DNA of 64,000 bases. Source: Pteria penguin (lineage: Eukaryota; Mollusca; Bivalvia; Pterioida; Pteriidae). This document shows positions 1-12,434 of the stretch, piece by piece. Under the pieces are notes generated by a model. The model was not told where the DNA came from. It made no database searches and was given only the letters and a program-made list of their open reading frames with translations. A program made the translations under genes and the position numbers. The stretch spans positions 6,194,224 to 6,258,223 of the forward strand of contig CM068589.1 of the NCBI GenBank assembly GCA_035048485.1. The letters are read 5' to 3'. Position 1 is the first letter of the stretch; each line of letters opens with the position of its first letter.

Positions 1-139
1 GCGACAAGCTGTTGATAAAACCAAGATGGAAATTGTGTTTTAGGGGTGATTTCAGAGCTTTATAAGATGTTAGTTGTTATCTTACAAAAATTCTAATGTA
101 TACAATAAGTGTTGTAAAGATACCAGAATTCAAAGCATT

Positions 140-415
140 AATACAGAGCTTGGCGAGAAATCTAGGGTGCAGGGGAATGGAAAGAAAGAATGATACATAA
201 CATGCAGTCAGACCTTAGTGAGACATCTAGGGTGCAGGGGAATGGGAGGAGAGAATAACACATAGCATGCAGTCAGACTTTGGTGAAACATCTCGAAAAA
301 ACGGGGTGGTGGGAGGATAGAATTATTACAAAAGTGTTATGAAGATTTTATGACATATAACATGCATTAAGTCATTGGTGAAACACCTAGAGTACAGGAA
401 AGGGAAGGGGTGGGA
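140..415. repeat. ~65-bp tandem repeat, about 4 degenerate units
   Basis: The core 'tctagggtgcaggggaatgg' occurs at 161 and again 65 bp later. Diverged units follow at about 291 and 385, each preceded by a 'catgcagtcagac'-like stretch. The last two units are strongly degenerate. Confidence 0.8.
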
Positions 416-419
416 GAAT

Positions 420-3400
420 TGTCCGGTACTTTATAACGTAGAGGAATGTGTGTACATCCTGGTTCTCTTCTCTACTGCACTACTCAGGCCAAGAGTTGAA
501 ATACATAATTATAAATAAATGAATGAATAAATGAATAAATAATAGAAATGATATAAATTTACAATTATTTGAATTAATAATATGAATAACAAAGAATGGA
601 TATTTATCAAATACAATCAAAATTGCAATATTATGCGAAAATCATTAGAAATAACACACTTAATATTCTTTTGAATCAACTGATTATTCATGCAGTTTTC
701 TCTCTTGCATATGAATCGTGACCGTTCCTTTGGAAAATCTATGCCGTGTCTGCGCTCTCATCATACATGTTTAAATAAAAACGGGATTTAAAATGGTCCA
801 AAAATGTGTATATAAATCTATAAAAATATGTATCTAAGTTGCCTGCATGTTAATTAGTATTCCTGGATAATCTAATTTCAATTAATAAGTCTCTCAAGGT
901 TACAGACGATTATGTATTTGACTTCCATAACGTTAATCAGTCGTTTAGAACTTTCAACCAATTTTTGAGTTACTTAATTTCAGTTTGTACAATATGACAT
1001 ACGATTTTCCATTTGAATTCCCTAACAAAATTTTACATCGCTTACTCCATAATTCAGATGCGCATGCTCAATGACCCCTGGCATTATTATGAAATATTTA
1101 CCACCTTTCCAAATTGTTTTTATTCAAGGCACAATAAATCTGTCAACACTCATTACACGGCTTATTGAACTGTGGACAAAATCTACATGACCGCCTCAAT
1201 ACTTAGCCTCCATCAAATATTCTCCTTATTTATGTTTCCTGTGTTCCCGTGAAAGCGTAAACTGTTTATTGTCTTGCGTAACGTCACACACTCTGGATAA
1301 GCGCCATCAGGTGGTGACAAATACGACCAGATTATCTCTACACATTTCTATGTTGAAGAATAACCAAAGTTAATTGTTATTTATCTTTGCCACGTTTCTG
1401 CCAATCGTTGACAGTAAGTGTGATTTTCATTATCGAGTATTTTATGACTTTGAAAGTTTTATCGTTAAGAAACCAATCGTGATGACGTTGATACACATTG
1501 ACATAAATGCATAATGATGAATGAACTGACTCGCCAACGTAATCGTAAAAACAAAAGATCATTTCAATAATTGATCAAAGAATTTCATTGACATTAATAC
1601 ATGAATTTCATGGATAAAACTAAGTTTATATATTGCCCGACTAAATGTAATGCTTTGATTTTTATTCTAAACGTAATAAAATGTGTGTTAAAAATTCTGA
1701 TGATAATGATGTACTCGTATAAAAGCGATAAGCAGCGTGTCTGTATGGTGCATACTGTTACAAGATGAGCTTCATTTCGATGCTACCCTTCCTCATGTAT
1801 ACTGTATACAATGTTTAGGGCATGGGTATTGTTCGAGGAAGAAATCTGAGAGGCCATCTGTCGGTTAAATTCATGGTTGTGAAAAAGAGGGTGTGCTTTT
1901 TGTTTTGGAATTTTAAGATATAATTTACTGGCCTAACAATATGCTTTCTCGTAAAACATTTCTTTCCATAGAATACTGTCATCAGTGCGTTGGTTTTCGC
2001 TAAAAATCGATAATTACTAACATAATATATCATATTTGCACTTTAAAGTCATTTTCACCTGGGGTCGTCTGAAACTCAAGTTGCACCTAATATCGTCAGA
2101 GCAACACCATACATCAAATCTTATTATTTCTAACCCGACAGCAGTTAATCATCGTTTACACTACAAAAAATTAAATCGGGATCAATGTTGGTGATAAACA
2201 TAATTACATAAATAACGAACCCGAAGCTATAATGATAATGTAACACTTTTACTGATGCTGTGTGTCATTATCTGTGCTCTTTTGGAACATTATCATTTTC
2301 TCTCGGAACCTCTTTTGTGTTTCTGTCTGTCTATGGTAATTAAGGGAACTGCATCTCCTAGATGAGAGGGACCAGGTGTAAACAGGTGAAGCAAAAAGGG
2401 TTCATCTGCGTGCAGTGACTGAATCTAATGTCCTCGGTACATTCTCTCTCTCTCTTTCTTTCTCTCGCCATCTTAGTCTCCGGATTGACCGTCTTGGATT
2501 CTGTGTGTTATAAGAGCGGCGCGTTTGTCGCCGATGTTATAATGAATGTTAACACATCGCGCGAGGGACGAGGCATTTGTAACTGTCAAGGTTTTGTTTG
2601 TGTTTTGCATTTTAATATCTCTTCGCTCAGACTGATATATGGTGGAGATTAAACAACTTAGATGGAATATTTATCTCGCTGATTCGTATTATTTATGTCT
2701 ATTCAGTTCAAGTTAGGTGAGATATTTACATATGTAATGATCTTGATTACTAACTAATCTACAGAATTAAATTATTAGTATCAAATCAGTAAGAACAGTA
2801 ACTATACTTAAAGTGTGCCGGACAAAATACATATATTTTATTATTTTTTTTTTATATTTTTTTTCGGTAAAAAATACACAAACGTTCTCTTCGAGAAATT
2901 TTTCCAAATATCAACGTCTCGTTCCGCCACTAGGATCAATGAAATACATGTACACATATTTATTGACTAGTTTTTATTCAAAATTGAAAACTACGGTTTG
3001 ACGAGTATTATATAATTCATTACAAGATTGTCAATGTCATAGAAGGCCAGTGGAAGTCAACACTACGTACGAAAGAAGGAGAGTTTTTATACATAAAGAT
3101 TGTATATGGTGATCGCTCCAGTTGAACAAGGGGTATTACAGAACAAAGGCGCGATGTCTGAATTGCATTTTAATATCTAGAATTATCGTAGATATGTAGG
3201 CGAACATTTCAATTGTGTTAACTCAGCGAATTATCGAATTCAGCTGCGTACATGCTTTGGTACATGTAATTTACATACTGGGCTTTGTTGAAGTTATGAA
3301 TTAATGATCAATTATTGTAAAATGGAACGCACATGGACTGTAATTGCCAAGAAATGATTACAGATTAATATCGAATTATAAGTCAAGAAATTCAACTTTC

Positions 3401-4690
3401 CGCCCTTTATTTGTGGAAAGAGAGAAAGGATACCAACTGCTTATTAAATATATTTTCACACAGCGGTTAAAATAATCTCTCGGATAAAGAAACAGACTTT
3501 CATATATAAAAATACCCAATTATACAGAAAAAAAGTTCAGAGTTTTCTTAAAATAGATTTCGAGCCTATAGAAATAAACTCAATTCAAGGAGGGCTAGGT
3601 ATGTCAAACGGTAGACGGATGAAATTGACTTTATGGTTTTCATGTAATACGAGTTTAAAGAATATGCAGGGGAATGCTAAGATCTAAGCGCATTTTTTAA
3701 AGATAGCATATAAACGTTGATGACGTAATTTCTAATACATTAAGCAGACCTAATTACAGGTACGATTTACATTAAAGGATGTCTGTATCTATGTAAATTT
3801 CATAATTTATGCGCACGAGACAACTTTGACATAAGCGTTTTGATTTATCACTCTTCAGTAAGACCTATTAGGGCCAGAGACTGTGAATAATATACTGTAT
3901 TGGTTTTACTTTAAAAAACATTGATCATCTAAACTGTTACATGTCAACTTTACATCTTATTCATCGACTGAGATATTTTGAATCGCGTTAAACTAGTGTA
4001 TAACGGCCTCTCAAGGTCATACTTAACGGTCACTCAAGGTCATACTTAAGGAAAGCACATTATTTTAAGGCAAAATTTCCTTTTTACAATGGTTTATTTT
4101 GTAAGTAAACGATAATTTAACGAAAATTGAAATTTTTATAAGCTAGTGGTCTTTTTACACGGTTGGTCGTTGACGCAGGTGTTACTGAGCATTATACAAA
4201 CCATGTGCACCATTTCAGAACTGTTCATTGGAAATAAGATATACTTGTACCTTTATTTGTAGTATACTGTACATGTATGCACTAATGTTACAGAGACACC
4301 AGTTTGTAGCTTTTAAAAAATTTCCAACATGCTTTGGGAGATAAGATTCCGATCACTGGTTACTTGATTATCGAAATATCAGACGATTGAAAAGTTGTTT
4401 ATCTGAGCGGATTAAACTTGTTCGCACTCCCATTTATGGGAAAAAGATTTCAGCGAGCTGTCTAACTTGAACATCAGAAACCAATCCGGTTTTAATTATC
4501 CGGAATTCACCTTGGGCTATATATGTACTTGTACAAACTCGTGATTTAATCTGATTTAATTATCAGTGTAATTTGTAAGATAAAAAACAAAATTATTCTA
4601 TTTCTTAAAACTTACTTTGATGTCCGAAAGAACACCTTCAGCATAGCCTTGAAGGGATTTACAACATTGAAAAGATGCACTGAAGAATTT
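420..4690. other. intergenic or intronic, no gene recognised
   Basis: The stretch is AT-rich without a convincing coding region. An A/T-rich tail of 'aaat/gaat' type at 500-540 could be the 3' end of a retroelement. CT and poly-T microsatellite runs lie near 2443-2465 and 2840-2862. At 4009-4045 the sequence 'ctcaaggtcatacttaa' occurs twice; each copy contains TCAAGGTCA, an extended nuclear-receptor half-site. Nothing else is supported. Confidence 0.6.
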
Positions 4691-4693
4691 CAA

Positions 4694-4830
4694 TATTGAA
4701 TCTTTAATAATGATAATGACTTTATTTGTAAATCACACCCCTATGGATCAGGGAGGTACAAAAACAATCACAGACATATCAAAATATATACACAGTGAAA
4801 CTGAATTCCAAGCACGAATGACAACAATAC
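4694..4830 (-). mobile_element. probable 3' tail of a CR1/L2-type LINE
   Basis: Read on the minus strand, it ends in an 'acaaataaagtcattatcattatt' type tail, shown here only as the pattern AATAAA followed by ATTATC-like repeats. It is preceded by a 'cctccctgatccataggggtg' stretch. Short direct repeats after AATAAA are typical of CR1/L2-class LINE ends. No reverse transcriptase remnant is readable upstream, so this is a tentative call. A 3' UTR of an unseen gene is the alternative. Confidence 0.4.
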
Positions 4831-7078
4831 TTGTAAGAGTAGAAGTTTTGGATCCTATCCTGCGGCTAATGAAAATATCTTCGTAAATTCCACTTTTCTC
4901 CCTATCAGGATTTAAAGAGATACTTATATGTACATTCTACCAGCATGCGATGGGTATAATAGAATTTCATGCCATTGTGACTTCGGTAGGAAATGCGTCG
5001 GTTTCGAACCGTATCCGCGGCTCGGCGCCTCTCGGACTAGTTTAGAGACAGAGGTCAGATTTTGCTCCTGGTAGGTCCGTGTTTTTGGTGCGCCCTGTAG
5101 AAATCTTGGGATTTTAAGCTTGCACAGCCTGTATTGACACTATATACATGTTGTTAGAAATCATTGAAACTCGTGTTAAACATCGGTATAAAACAAAGGC
5201 ACATCACTTAAAGATCTCAGTAGATGTCGCCACGGGTTAGGGACTTAATAAATAACAAAGTATCGCCGGATGAAATCACAAAAGTTACTGGTATTATATC
5301 GCCGTGACTACAAAGACGTCATTCTCAACCTCGAACGCGCATGAGTTTCCTACCATCATTATAAACGCATCAATGACGCAGAAGTTCACTTTGATTGCGA
5401 CAGAGAAAAAATCTAACCTTTTAGCTAAAAAGTCAAAGAAACAGGTTCTTCTTCAAAGAAATCATGAAGGCCTATAGTTCGGCTCATCCGGCCCGTTATT
5501 ACTAAGGGTGTAAAACCTTAATTTTATTTAATGTGAGATTATCCAAGGTTTTTTACTGATCATATTTTGGTCGCGCACGTGAAGAGGTAATATCGGGCGT
5601 CCATTATGCTTTGGCCTCGATCTGAAGATACACGATCTCTGTGTAGTTTTACCTTGAGAAAATTTAAAAAATATATATCTCATATTAAGTTTTAGGTGTT
5701 TTGTATGGATAAATGCCTTCAACTGCGATGTTTCTCGTTTCATATGAAAACTCGGTCGACGCACAACTTCACACAGGCATCAATGAGGGGAAATTTAAAA
5801 TTCAATAGACTATGTATCAAACAAAAAAAACCTTTCTTATGTTAAAGAGAAATATAATTAAACAAGGAGCACCCTCCCGCCACTATTATATAACCGGGTG
5901 GATTAGCGGAAAGGGGGCGGGTGATGGTATAATTACCAACTACAAAAATCCCTCAGTAATGTGCTTCTAATATATATAAAGGAAGATTGACGTAACACTT
6001 TAATATTTCATCCGTATCTTTCTGTCCTTTCTTTTACGTCGTGTCACTGTATGAAAATTTCCCTACAGACAATGCTTTCTGCTTATACAGCAATCCATCG
6101 AAATAAATTCAATACCTAAATTACAACAGAAATTTATCAATATGCATAAAATTATTTGGGTACATAGATTGTCAGTGAAGATAATATATGAATTTGATGT
6201 GCTTTCCACGATTTGATTTACTTCTGAAAGCGTCGTGGTATTTTTGAAAACACAAGGAATATCGTGAGTATCGTTTTAGAGCATACCAGCGTCAGCCAAT
6301 CAAAATCGCACGTGTGATATGATGTAACAATCACAGCGGGCATTGTACAAGTTTTACAAGAGTCGACGAAAGGTAGATTAAGAGATAAAAATTGATCAGA
6401 TTGTATTGATCTACAGATATCGATCTGCAGGTAGAACTGGCTTCAAAGGGACCGGGTTAATCTGCCACTAGTGGCGACTCAAGAAGGTCATTTGGTCGGG
6501 TCGGTGGTACTTTGTAATGAACAATTTAACCACGTGTTTAGGGGGAGGGACTAATAAATGTTTGTAACTTTGCGTGCAGATCCGTTTTTACTCGGTGTTG
6601 TGAGGAAAATATAGTTGTGTGACATTAAGAGGAAAATTCAAAAGAGTAAATAGCGAATTGTTGAAGTTAAATATTATACATTAACTGTAAGTACAAATTA
6701 CATTTTCATTTATTGCACATGGTGAAATATATCATTATTTATTGGTGTGCATAGATATTGACATATGCCAAAAATATACCTGAATGTCGGCTTCGTGTTT
6801 TACACCATGCCTCATTCTTTACGTAAAGGGTCCGAAACATTCTGAATGTATGTCTTTGGTTCTATCGAAGGCGATAATGCAAATTTTCAGTCATATATTA
6901 CTAAAGTTATTGTTAATGTACGAATATCAGCATTTTAATTAATTCACTGGAGAAGAATACATAGATGAAATATTCTTATTTTCAAAAGATCGAAAAACAA
7001 AATTGTACGTAGAAACTGGAGATGAATCCCGAGGGGTAAACCCATACAAAGTGACTTGTAGGTATTCCAGTTGTAAGT
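4831..7078. other. no gene recognised; possible 5' exon near 6690
   Basis: No supportable ORF is present. A stretch at about 6590-6692 ends in a good donor-like sequence (ACT|GTAAGTAC) and lies 3.3 kb upstream of the acceptor of the 474-aa gene. It could be a non-coding first exon of that gene, but nothing in the sequence proves it. Confidence 0.35.
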
Positions 7079-7242
7079 GGCAGTGACGTCACGAGTGTAA
7101 TACCTGACGTTTGGTCAGACTGCATTCGGAACTCCTTGTGTGTTTCATTCAATACAAGTAGGCAGTGACAACACGAGTGTCATACCTAATGTGTGATCAG
7201 ACTGCACTCGGAACTCTTCATGTATTTCATTAAACACAAGTA
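7079..7242. repeat. 82-bp direct duplication
   Basis: Two imperfect copies start at about 7079 and 7161. Both contain 'cacgagtgt.atacct' and '..gcat/ctcggaact'. The first copy carries a TGACGTCA octamer at 7083-7090 that is mutated in the second. Confidence 0.85.
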
Positions 7243-7254
7243 ATGATAGATTAA

Positions 7255-7533
7255 TTGATTGATTGATTGATTTTTGTTTTACATCACTCCATGATTATTT
7301 CACGTGTATGGTGAAGGCATCTGCCTGATGCATTGCATACAAATTTAGACCTTTGCAACGGACCTACCCGAAGCAGTGAGGGATCTTTTACGTGACACGC
7401 CTACCGTGACATGGGACCTCGGTTTTTACTGTCTCATCCGAAAGACAGAACACCGGAGTGCTCAGGGCGGGAGTCGAACCCGGCACCTCTCAATCATGAG
7501 CCGAGCACCTTATCCACTAGGTCACACCCGGCT
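7255..7533 (-). mobile_element. tRNA-derived SINE with 14-bp target duplication
   Basis: On the minus strand the 5' end holds a tRNA-like head, with an A-box-like stretch around 'acctagtggataaggtg' and a B box 'gggttcgactcccg'. A long non-tRNA body follows, and the element ends in a (ATCA)n tail. It is flanked by taatgatagattaa (7241-7254) and taataatagattaa (7534-7547), a 14-bp target-site duplication with one mismatch. This is a retroposed element, not a functional tRNA gene. Confidence 0.88.
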
Positions 7534-7815
7534 TAATAATAGATTAAAGACATAGCGATAACCAAATGTATTTTTTTCAAAGAGTTTCAAATATATTTAG
7601 TTTAATGTTAAATGTTGTTCATATTTTCCGCCTGGAGATATTTAAAGCAATCATCTGTGTATCGCCGTCACGTGACGTTCTTACGGAAAGTACCGACTTC
7701 TAAGAAATGTTTGGCGAGTTAGTATAAGAGTCTTTTGTTATCGTCTTCTCGAAACAAAAGTGTGTATGTTATATAAACGTTATCATGATAAAAAAATCTT
7801 AGAATGACTTAAAAG

Positions 7816-7840
7816 TGTTGTTGTTGTTGTTGTTGTTGTT

Positions 7841-7900
<60 letters not shown>
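7816..7900. repeat. compound microsatellite (TTG)n(TG)n(AG)n
   Basis: Three abutting simple repeats: TTG about 8 times, TG about 12 times, then AG about 17 times. A translated open frame across it is low-complexity only. Confidence 0.97.
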
Positions 7901-9980
7901 CTATGACGCGTTTTAGAGGTTGATGCCATGACTACGACCTTTGATTCTGGATATAGGTCTACAAATCCCTTACCCCATAGATACAAAGACCAATATACCA
8001 AATTCAACGGAAATTCTGATTGCATTTTGCATTATTAACGAGTACTTTCCCTTTGATGACTCTCTAGTAATCTAGGTAATGGCATTGATAAGGAAATTTT
8101 CATTATTAATACCAGTCAGTGTTTGTATACTTTGTTTGTGCACCAATAATATTCCATTAAGACAATGGAAATAATTCAATCCGAGGACAACTGTTTCTAC
8201 CGCAAGTTATAAGTTCTAGTAAGTACGTAACAAGTGTTTCTTATGACCGACAGCCCTCTTCCTTGCTCCTAACTCATTGTCAATCATTGTATATGTATAA
8301 CCATATACCAAGAACAGATGTTGCTGCATCGCGTAGCTTATTTAATTCAAAATTTCAATAGGGACATTTCTCGGACATTTTGTAAAATGTTTAAAAATTG
8401 CATGTTGATTACCCGATTCCAAGTCTATATAGCGTACATGTGACGTACGGAATGATCGGGTAGTACACCCCCGTAACACGCACAGCAACGTACCACCTCG
8501 AACCCTGGAAAACAGGTGAAAGACGGTGCCCGGGAGGAAACGGTGCCCGGGAGCGTCTCCTGTCTGGGAAGCCACACCCAGCGCGAAGAGGAAAAAATCT
8601 TATCAGACCACACAGAATTTGTAGTTTATATAAAAGATAATTTTGAAGAATTTGTAATATACCGAGTGTGAATTGGGATAAATTCTCTAATGTTTGCTTG
8701 GCTTTTGCGCATGTCCTCAACTCTGTCCAGAAATGAAAACACATTTAGCATACAGAATATAATAATATATGTTGTATTAGAAAATGAAAACAACAAAACG
8801 AAGGTACAGTCATCGATAGGAAAACCACAATAAAGCTGTCATGCACTTTAAAAGCATTAATAATCCATGCATATATCTTACATAAAGAGAGTTTTACTGC
8901 GTGTAACAAATGCATAGAGGGTTCGGGCTTGCATAATTAACACATTATCCACAGGAAAACATACTTGATTAATCCTGTTGTGTATCGAATCTTACTATTT
9001 ATGGCGATGTTTTGCTCCCATCTGTGGAACTAATGTCTGATTCTTACGACAGGTTTATCTCTGTACAAGGTTATCTGTACGGTGAGCAGAAATGGCGGTC
9101 GGGGAAACGCGGGAGTGTTCACCTTGTAGCCAAAGTCTATTCATTATATTTAAAAAAAAACCTGTGAGAATTTGGCCACCATTTTGAATCATGCATTACG
9201 GGTATGAGGAAGAGTGAATCGGGGTCAAGATCAGAGTTCCTCTTCTTGTGAAAATAAGTGAATTGATGGTATAAAATGAAATAATATAGAATTATAATTA
9301 AAAGGCTACGCAATTAAATGTTAAAAAAATCAGTAAATTATAAAAATAACAATGTATATTAAACCTAGAAATTTAAACTCCAAATAAAGTCTAGATACAC
9401 GGTCCAAATATACATTAATGGTCTACATACATGGTCCAAATGCACCTTAAGGGTCTAAATCGTTGCCACGTATTACATACATGTTCCCTGTCGCATACTA
9501 GTAATGCGATGCATATTTTTTTTTAGCCAGTGCTTCTATTTCCACACATATTATTATACCATCCCGCCCCTATCTGAATGTTGTAGAACATCAATACTAC
9601 TTGACAATCCGCCCCTCGCTATCATTTTATGCATCAGTGTTATATTTGTTCAGATTCCCGGCCGTAAAATGAATTTCCTGAAGTACGCGGATTGATTTGA
9701 AAGTAAACAGTCGGAGTATTGGAGTTGATTTGATCAACCGTCTTTAACTATTTTGTATGTGATCTAAGACATTATCAATGGCGGATCTGAGTCACTATCA
9801 ATGGGTACCTTACCCTTCGATTGATATAATTGTTTGAAAAGAAAATTCATTCTTAGTCCCAATGTGTTACACCCCAGATTTCCTATCCTTTGTACCGGAA
9901 TCACATAACAACACTTCACATTTTCTCTTTGTATAACATGTAAATACAGACACTGTCATTGATTATCTCTATTGTATATT
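7901..9980. other. no gene recognised
   Basis: AT-rich sequence with a short GC-rich patch at about 8440-8590, where 'ggtgcccgggag' occurs twice. The overlapping minus-strand open frames at 8342-8744 share no recognisable domain and are likely chance. Part of this stretch may be the intron upstream of the 474-aa gene, because a 3' splice site lies at 9984. Confidence 0.5.
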
Positions 9981-9996
9981 TCAGAAGTCAGACAAA

Positions 9997-11421
9997 ATGT
10001 TCAAATGGCTGAAAGAAAGGAGACGTGCTCGGAAAGAGAAGGAGAGGAGAAAGACCGAGGATTGTTATGGATTTCGAGTGAAAGAAAATGTTGCAACATC
10101 AAATTATGGTTTTAACGAAGAAGGACGATATGTTCTGGATAACCGTGTTGTTGATTCACCGTATCATGTCTACGAAGAAATCGAAGACCTTCCAGAATTA
10201 TCACTTTCGTCCGAATTTACTCAGTTGAACTTGCAGGTTGTAGAAAACGACAAAGTTAGAGCACCTGCCAGTCGACGTTTGTTCAAGACAACAGAATGTG
10301 AAGGGCCGTATATGATTGTACCGATTGTAGACGACGAGGCAGAAGCATGTGAAGGCAGACATAACTGCACATGCGCATCAAGTGATAAAAGGTCAAGTTT
10401 CCATTCCGGTGGAACCACGGAAAGTTCTCTTTGCTGGTGTATGCAACGATCAGATGCTGAAGGATTTTTCAAATGTACGTGCCAAAAAGTCCAGAGGCCT
10501 TCCGATGACTACTTAGATCCTTGGGATTCTAGCGTGAATTCTGGAAACAGTGTATTGAGTTCGTTATCTGACAATACTTTATTTCCAATTGGTCGTAATT
10601 TGCAAAATCATAACACAAATTCTGTCATAAAAGCAGATGATGTCGGTTCAAGCATAGAATCTATAAATAGATCGGAAGAAGAGACGGACGACACGGGATG
10701 TGAACATGATTTAAATTCTTCTGGCGAAAGCGATGATTCTGATTACAAGTCTTATTTGAATAAAGTGGAACAAAATCTGATTCTTAAGGAGCAAGTGAAG
10801 AACATAGTCAAAACTGTCACAATGAGAAATACTCATACCCGAAACAATCAGTATCTTAGCAACAGAGTTAACAGAGTTTCCACACTTCCGGTTTCCAGTC
10901 AGTTATATACTGCACGCATGCGCAGTTGTGGTGACGTAACGGACTTCTTCGTAAACTGTTCAGAGTCAGACGACAGCAGTGGATATTACGATTGCAGTAA
11001 TGAGACATTAGAACGTGAAAAGTATTATAGCAATCACAGATCTAGTCCGCGGTCAGAGAAAATTCAAAGCTGTGTGAAGGAAAATATTTCAGATTTCCAT
11101 GAACTGGTTCTGCTTTCAACTCGAAGAGGTAGAAGTAAACCAAAATCTTTTCGACTCAAACATCGGAAACCTTTTCCAATGAAGATTGACAAAGTTAAGA
11201 AGATTGAAGAAGATACCGAGCTGTATTTACTTCCAACAAACAAGAGGTTTCCCGAATATAGTGACGTCAGAGCCTATAGAGAACCGGTGGGACTGTTCCG
11301 AAATACTCAGACACAACCCATCTACCATGATCCGTATCGCACAAAACCAAGCGGAAGTGGAAATCGTCTGCTTCAGGATTTGATTTATATGAACAATAAC
11401 AAACTACATATGATGCTGTGA
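9997..11421 (+). CDS. uncharacterised 474-aa protein with three CxC pairs, single coding exon
   Basis: I do not recognise this protein. It is an uninterrupted 474-codon frame in AT-rich DNA, far longer than neighbouring frames that are not satellites. Residues 1-20 are very basic (MFKWLKERRRARKEKERRK), suggesting an acidic-membrane or nucleic-acid contact or a short helix. A YHVYEEI stretch (about 56-62) resembles a phosphotyrosine-type site. Residues 118-162 hold seven cysteines, including three C-x-C pairs at about 124/126, 146/148 and 160/162, a possible metal site. The middle (about 165-260) is Ser/Asp/Glu-rich and probably disordered. The C-terminal third is basic. There is no signal peptide or membrane segment. 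The ATG lies 12 nt after a 3' splice site (tgtatatttcag at 9973-9984), so at least one upstream exon, probably 5' UTR, is inferred. A poly(A) signal follows at 11674. Taxon-restricted gene is my best guess. Confidence 0.8.
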   Translation: MFKWLKERRRARKEKERRKTEDCYGFRVKENVATSNYGFNEEGRYVLDNRVVDSPYHVYEEIEDLPELSLSSEFTQLNLQVVENDKVRAPASRRLFKTTECEGPYMIVPIVDDEAEACEGRHNCTCASSDKRSSFHSGGTTESSLCWCMQRSDAEGFFKCTCQKVQRPSDDYLDPWDSSVNSGNSVLSSLSDNTLFPIGRNLQNHNTNSVIKADDVGSSIESINRSEEETDDTGCEHDLNSSGESDDSDYKSYLNKVEQNLILKEQVKNIVKTVTMRNTHTRNNQYLSNRVNRVSTLPVSSQLYTARMRSCGDVTDFFVNCSESDDSSGYYDCSNETLEREKYYSNHRSSPRSEKIQSCVKENISDFHELVLLSTRRGRSKPKSFRLKHRKPFPMKIDKVKKIEEDTELYLLPTNKRFPEYSDVRAYREPVGLFRNTQTQPIYHDPYRTKPSGSGNRLLQDLIYMNNNKLHMML

Positions 11422-11673
11422 CGTCAGAGTCGTTGAATTAAAATGTGACGTCATGACTGAGATAAATTTATAATGTTTGTATTGATGACTTACATTGACT
11501 TTAGCTTTAAAATGTTTAATATAAATACTTATATTAATTATGTGATTGAAAATACCCGTATGTTGTATAAAGCATATCCCTCAATGATGAGGCGCCCTTA
11601 TTATCGTATTCTGTTATCTTATATCTATCGTTATTGTTCTCCTTTTGTTATGATACACTTTGTTATATATAAA

Positions 11674-11679
11674 AATAAA
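11674..11679 (+). promoter_or_regulatory. candidate poly(A) signal AATAAA
   Basis: AATAAA lies 253 nt after the stop codon of the 474-aa frame, in an AT-rich stretch that fits a short 3' UTR. Two TGACGTCA octamers (11419-11426, overlapping the stop codon, and 11446-11453) lie upstream in the same 3' region. Confidence 0.5.
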
Positions 11680-11802
11680 CTAATTTCAAAGATTCCAGTT
11701 TCATGATTTTGAGTAACATGACTATCAGAGGAATCAATTTCAAATACGCCTGTCAGAAGGGAATTTTCTAGGGCGATAATAACTACATGTGCGTAATGAT
11801 TA

Positions 11803-11965
11803 CAGTGGCGGATTTAGAGGGGGGGGGATGGCCGGGTTCCCCCTTTTGGTCACATATTTACTAGTAAAAATCCAGATTTTGCACCAAAAATGGCTCAGAA
11901 GTTTGGCTTTTACCCATTTGGGGCCCCCTTTTCGGAAATTCTGGATTGGGGGTGGGGGGATAGTC
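11803..11965 (+). mobile_element. hAT-type MITE-like fragment beginning CAGTGGCGGAT
   Basis: It starts with cagtggcggatttagagg and contains paired 'gggttccccc...' and 'gggccccctt..cggaaattctggat' stretches. These are typical of a widespread invertebrate non-autonomous hAT-like family. The expected mirror terminus (..ccgccactg) is not found, so it is truncated or diverged. The classification rests on memory of the terminus type. Confidence 0.4.
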
Positions 11966-12240
11966 CCGAGTTAAAAGAGTTCCTATTTTGGTACTCTATG
12001 GTTCGTTTGTTATAGAAATACACCCAAGACAATTCTATTAGGTGTGTGGTAGGATCCCAAGTCGATATTCAGCATTAGAATTCATCTATCACAGCCAGGA
12101 AATCTATGGAAATGAAAATCTAACTTGGGCACAGTTTTTATCACCTTGTCTTATTAGAGATCCCGGGCAAAATTAAACCTACAAATTGTTGACATTTGGT
12201 AAAATAGTGCGCCTCCTATACACTGATGCATAGAGAGTGA

Positions 12241-12411
12241 GGGGGCAGGCTTCGTGTAGTGGTTAAGCGCTTGGCTTGCGGATCCGACGATCCGGGTTCG
12301 ATTCCCGGGTTGTGCCACTATGTTTAAGAGGTTGGTACCTGCTTCCATGTCGCGATATAACTGACAAATTTTTAATAGCGACGTAAAACACCAATCAACC
12401 AACCAACCAAC
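12241..12411 (+). mobile_element. tRNA-derived SINE (family 1), plus orientation
   Basis: The head has an A-box-like tagtggttaagcg and a perfect B box gggttcgattccc. A short body (gcttccatgtcgcgatataactgaca) follows, then 'gcgacgtaaaacaccaatc' and a (AACC)n tail. The same family recurs on the minus strand at 26585, 30655 and, split, at 20874. No clear target duplication is visible here, so this is probably an older copy. Confidence 0.9.
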
Positions 12412-12434
12412 AGAACGAGGTCATGAAAATAGAC

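Noticed and set aside
2428..2652. 74-codon plus frame with a hydrophobic, signal-like start
   Set aside because: The hydrophobic start comes from a CT microsatellite (Ser/Leu codons). No domain, splice site or poly(A) signal supports it.
8342..8744. Three overlapping minus-strand frames (62-111 codons)
   Set aside because: They lie in a GC-richer patch where stops are rarer. No recognisable domain, and the frames contradict each other.
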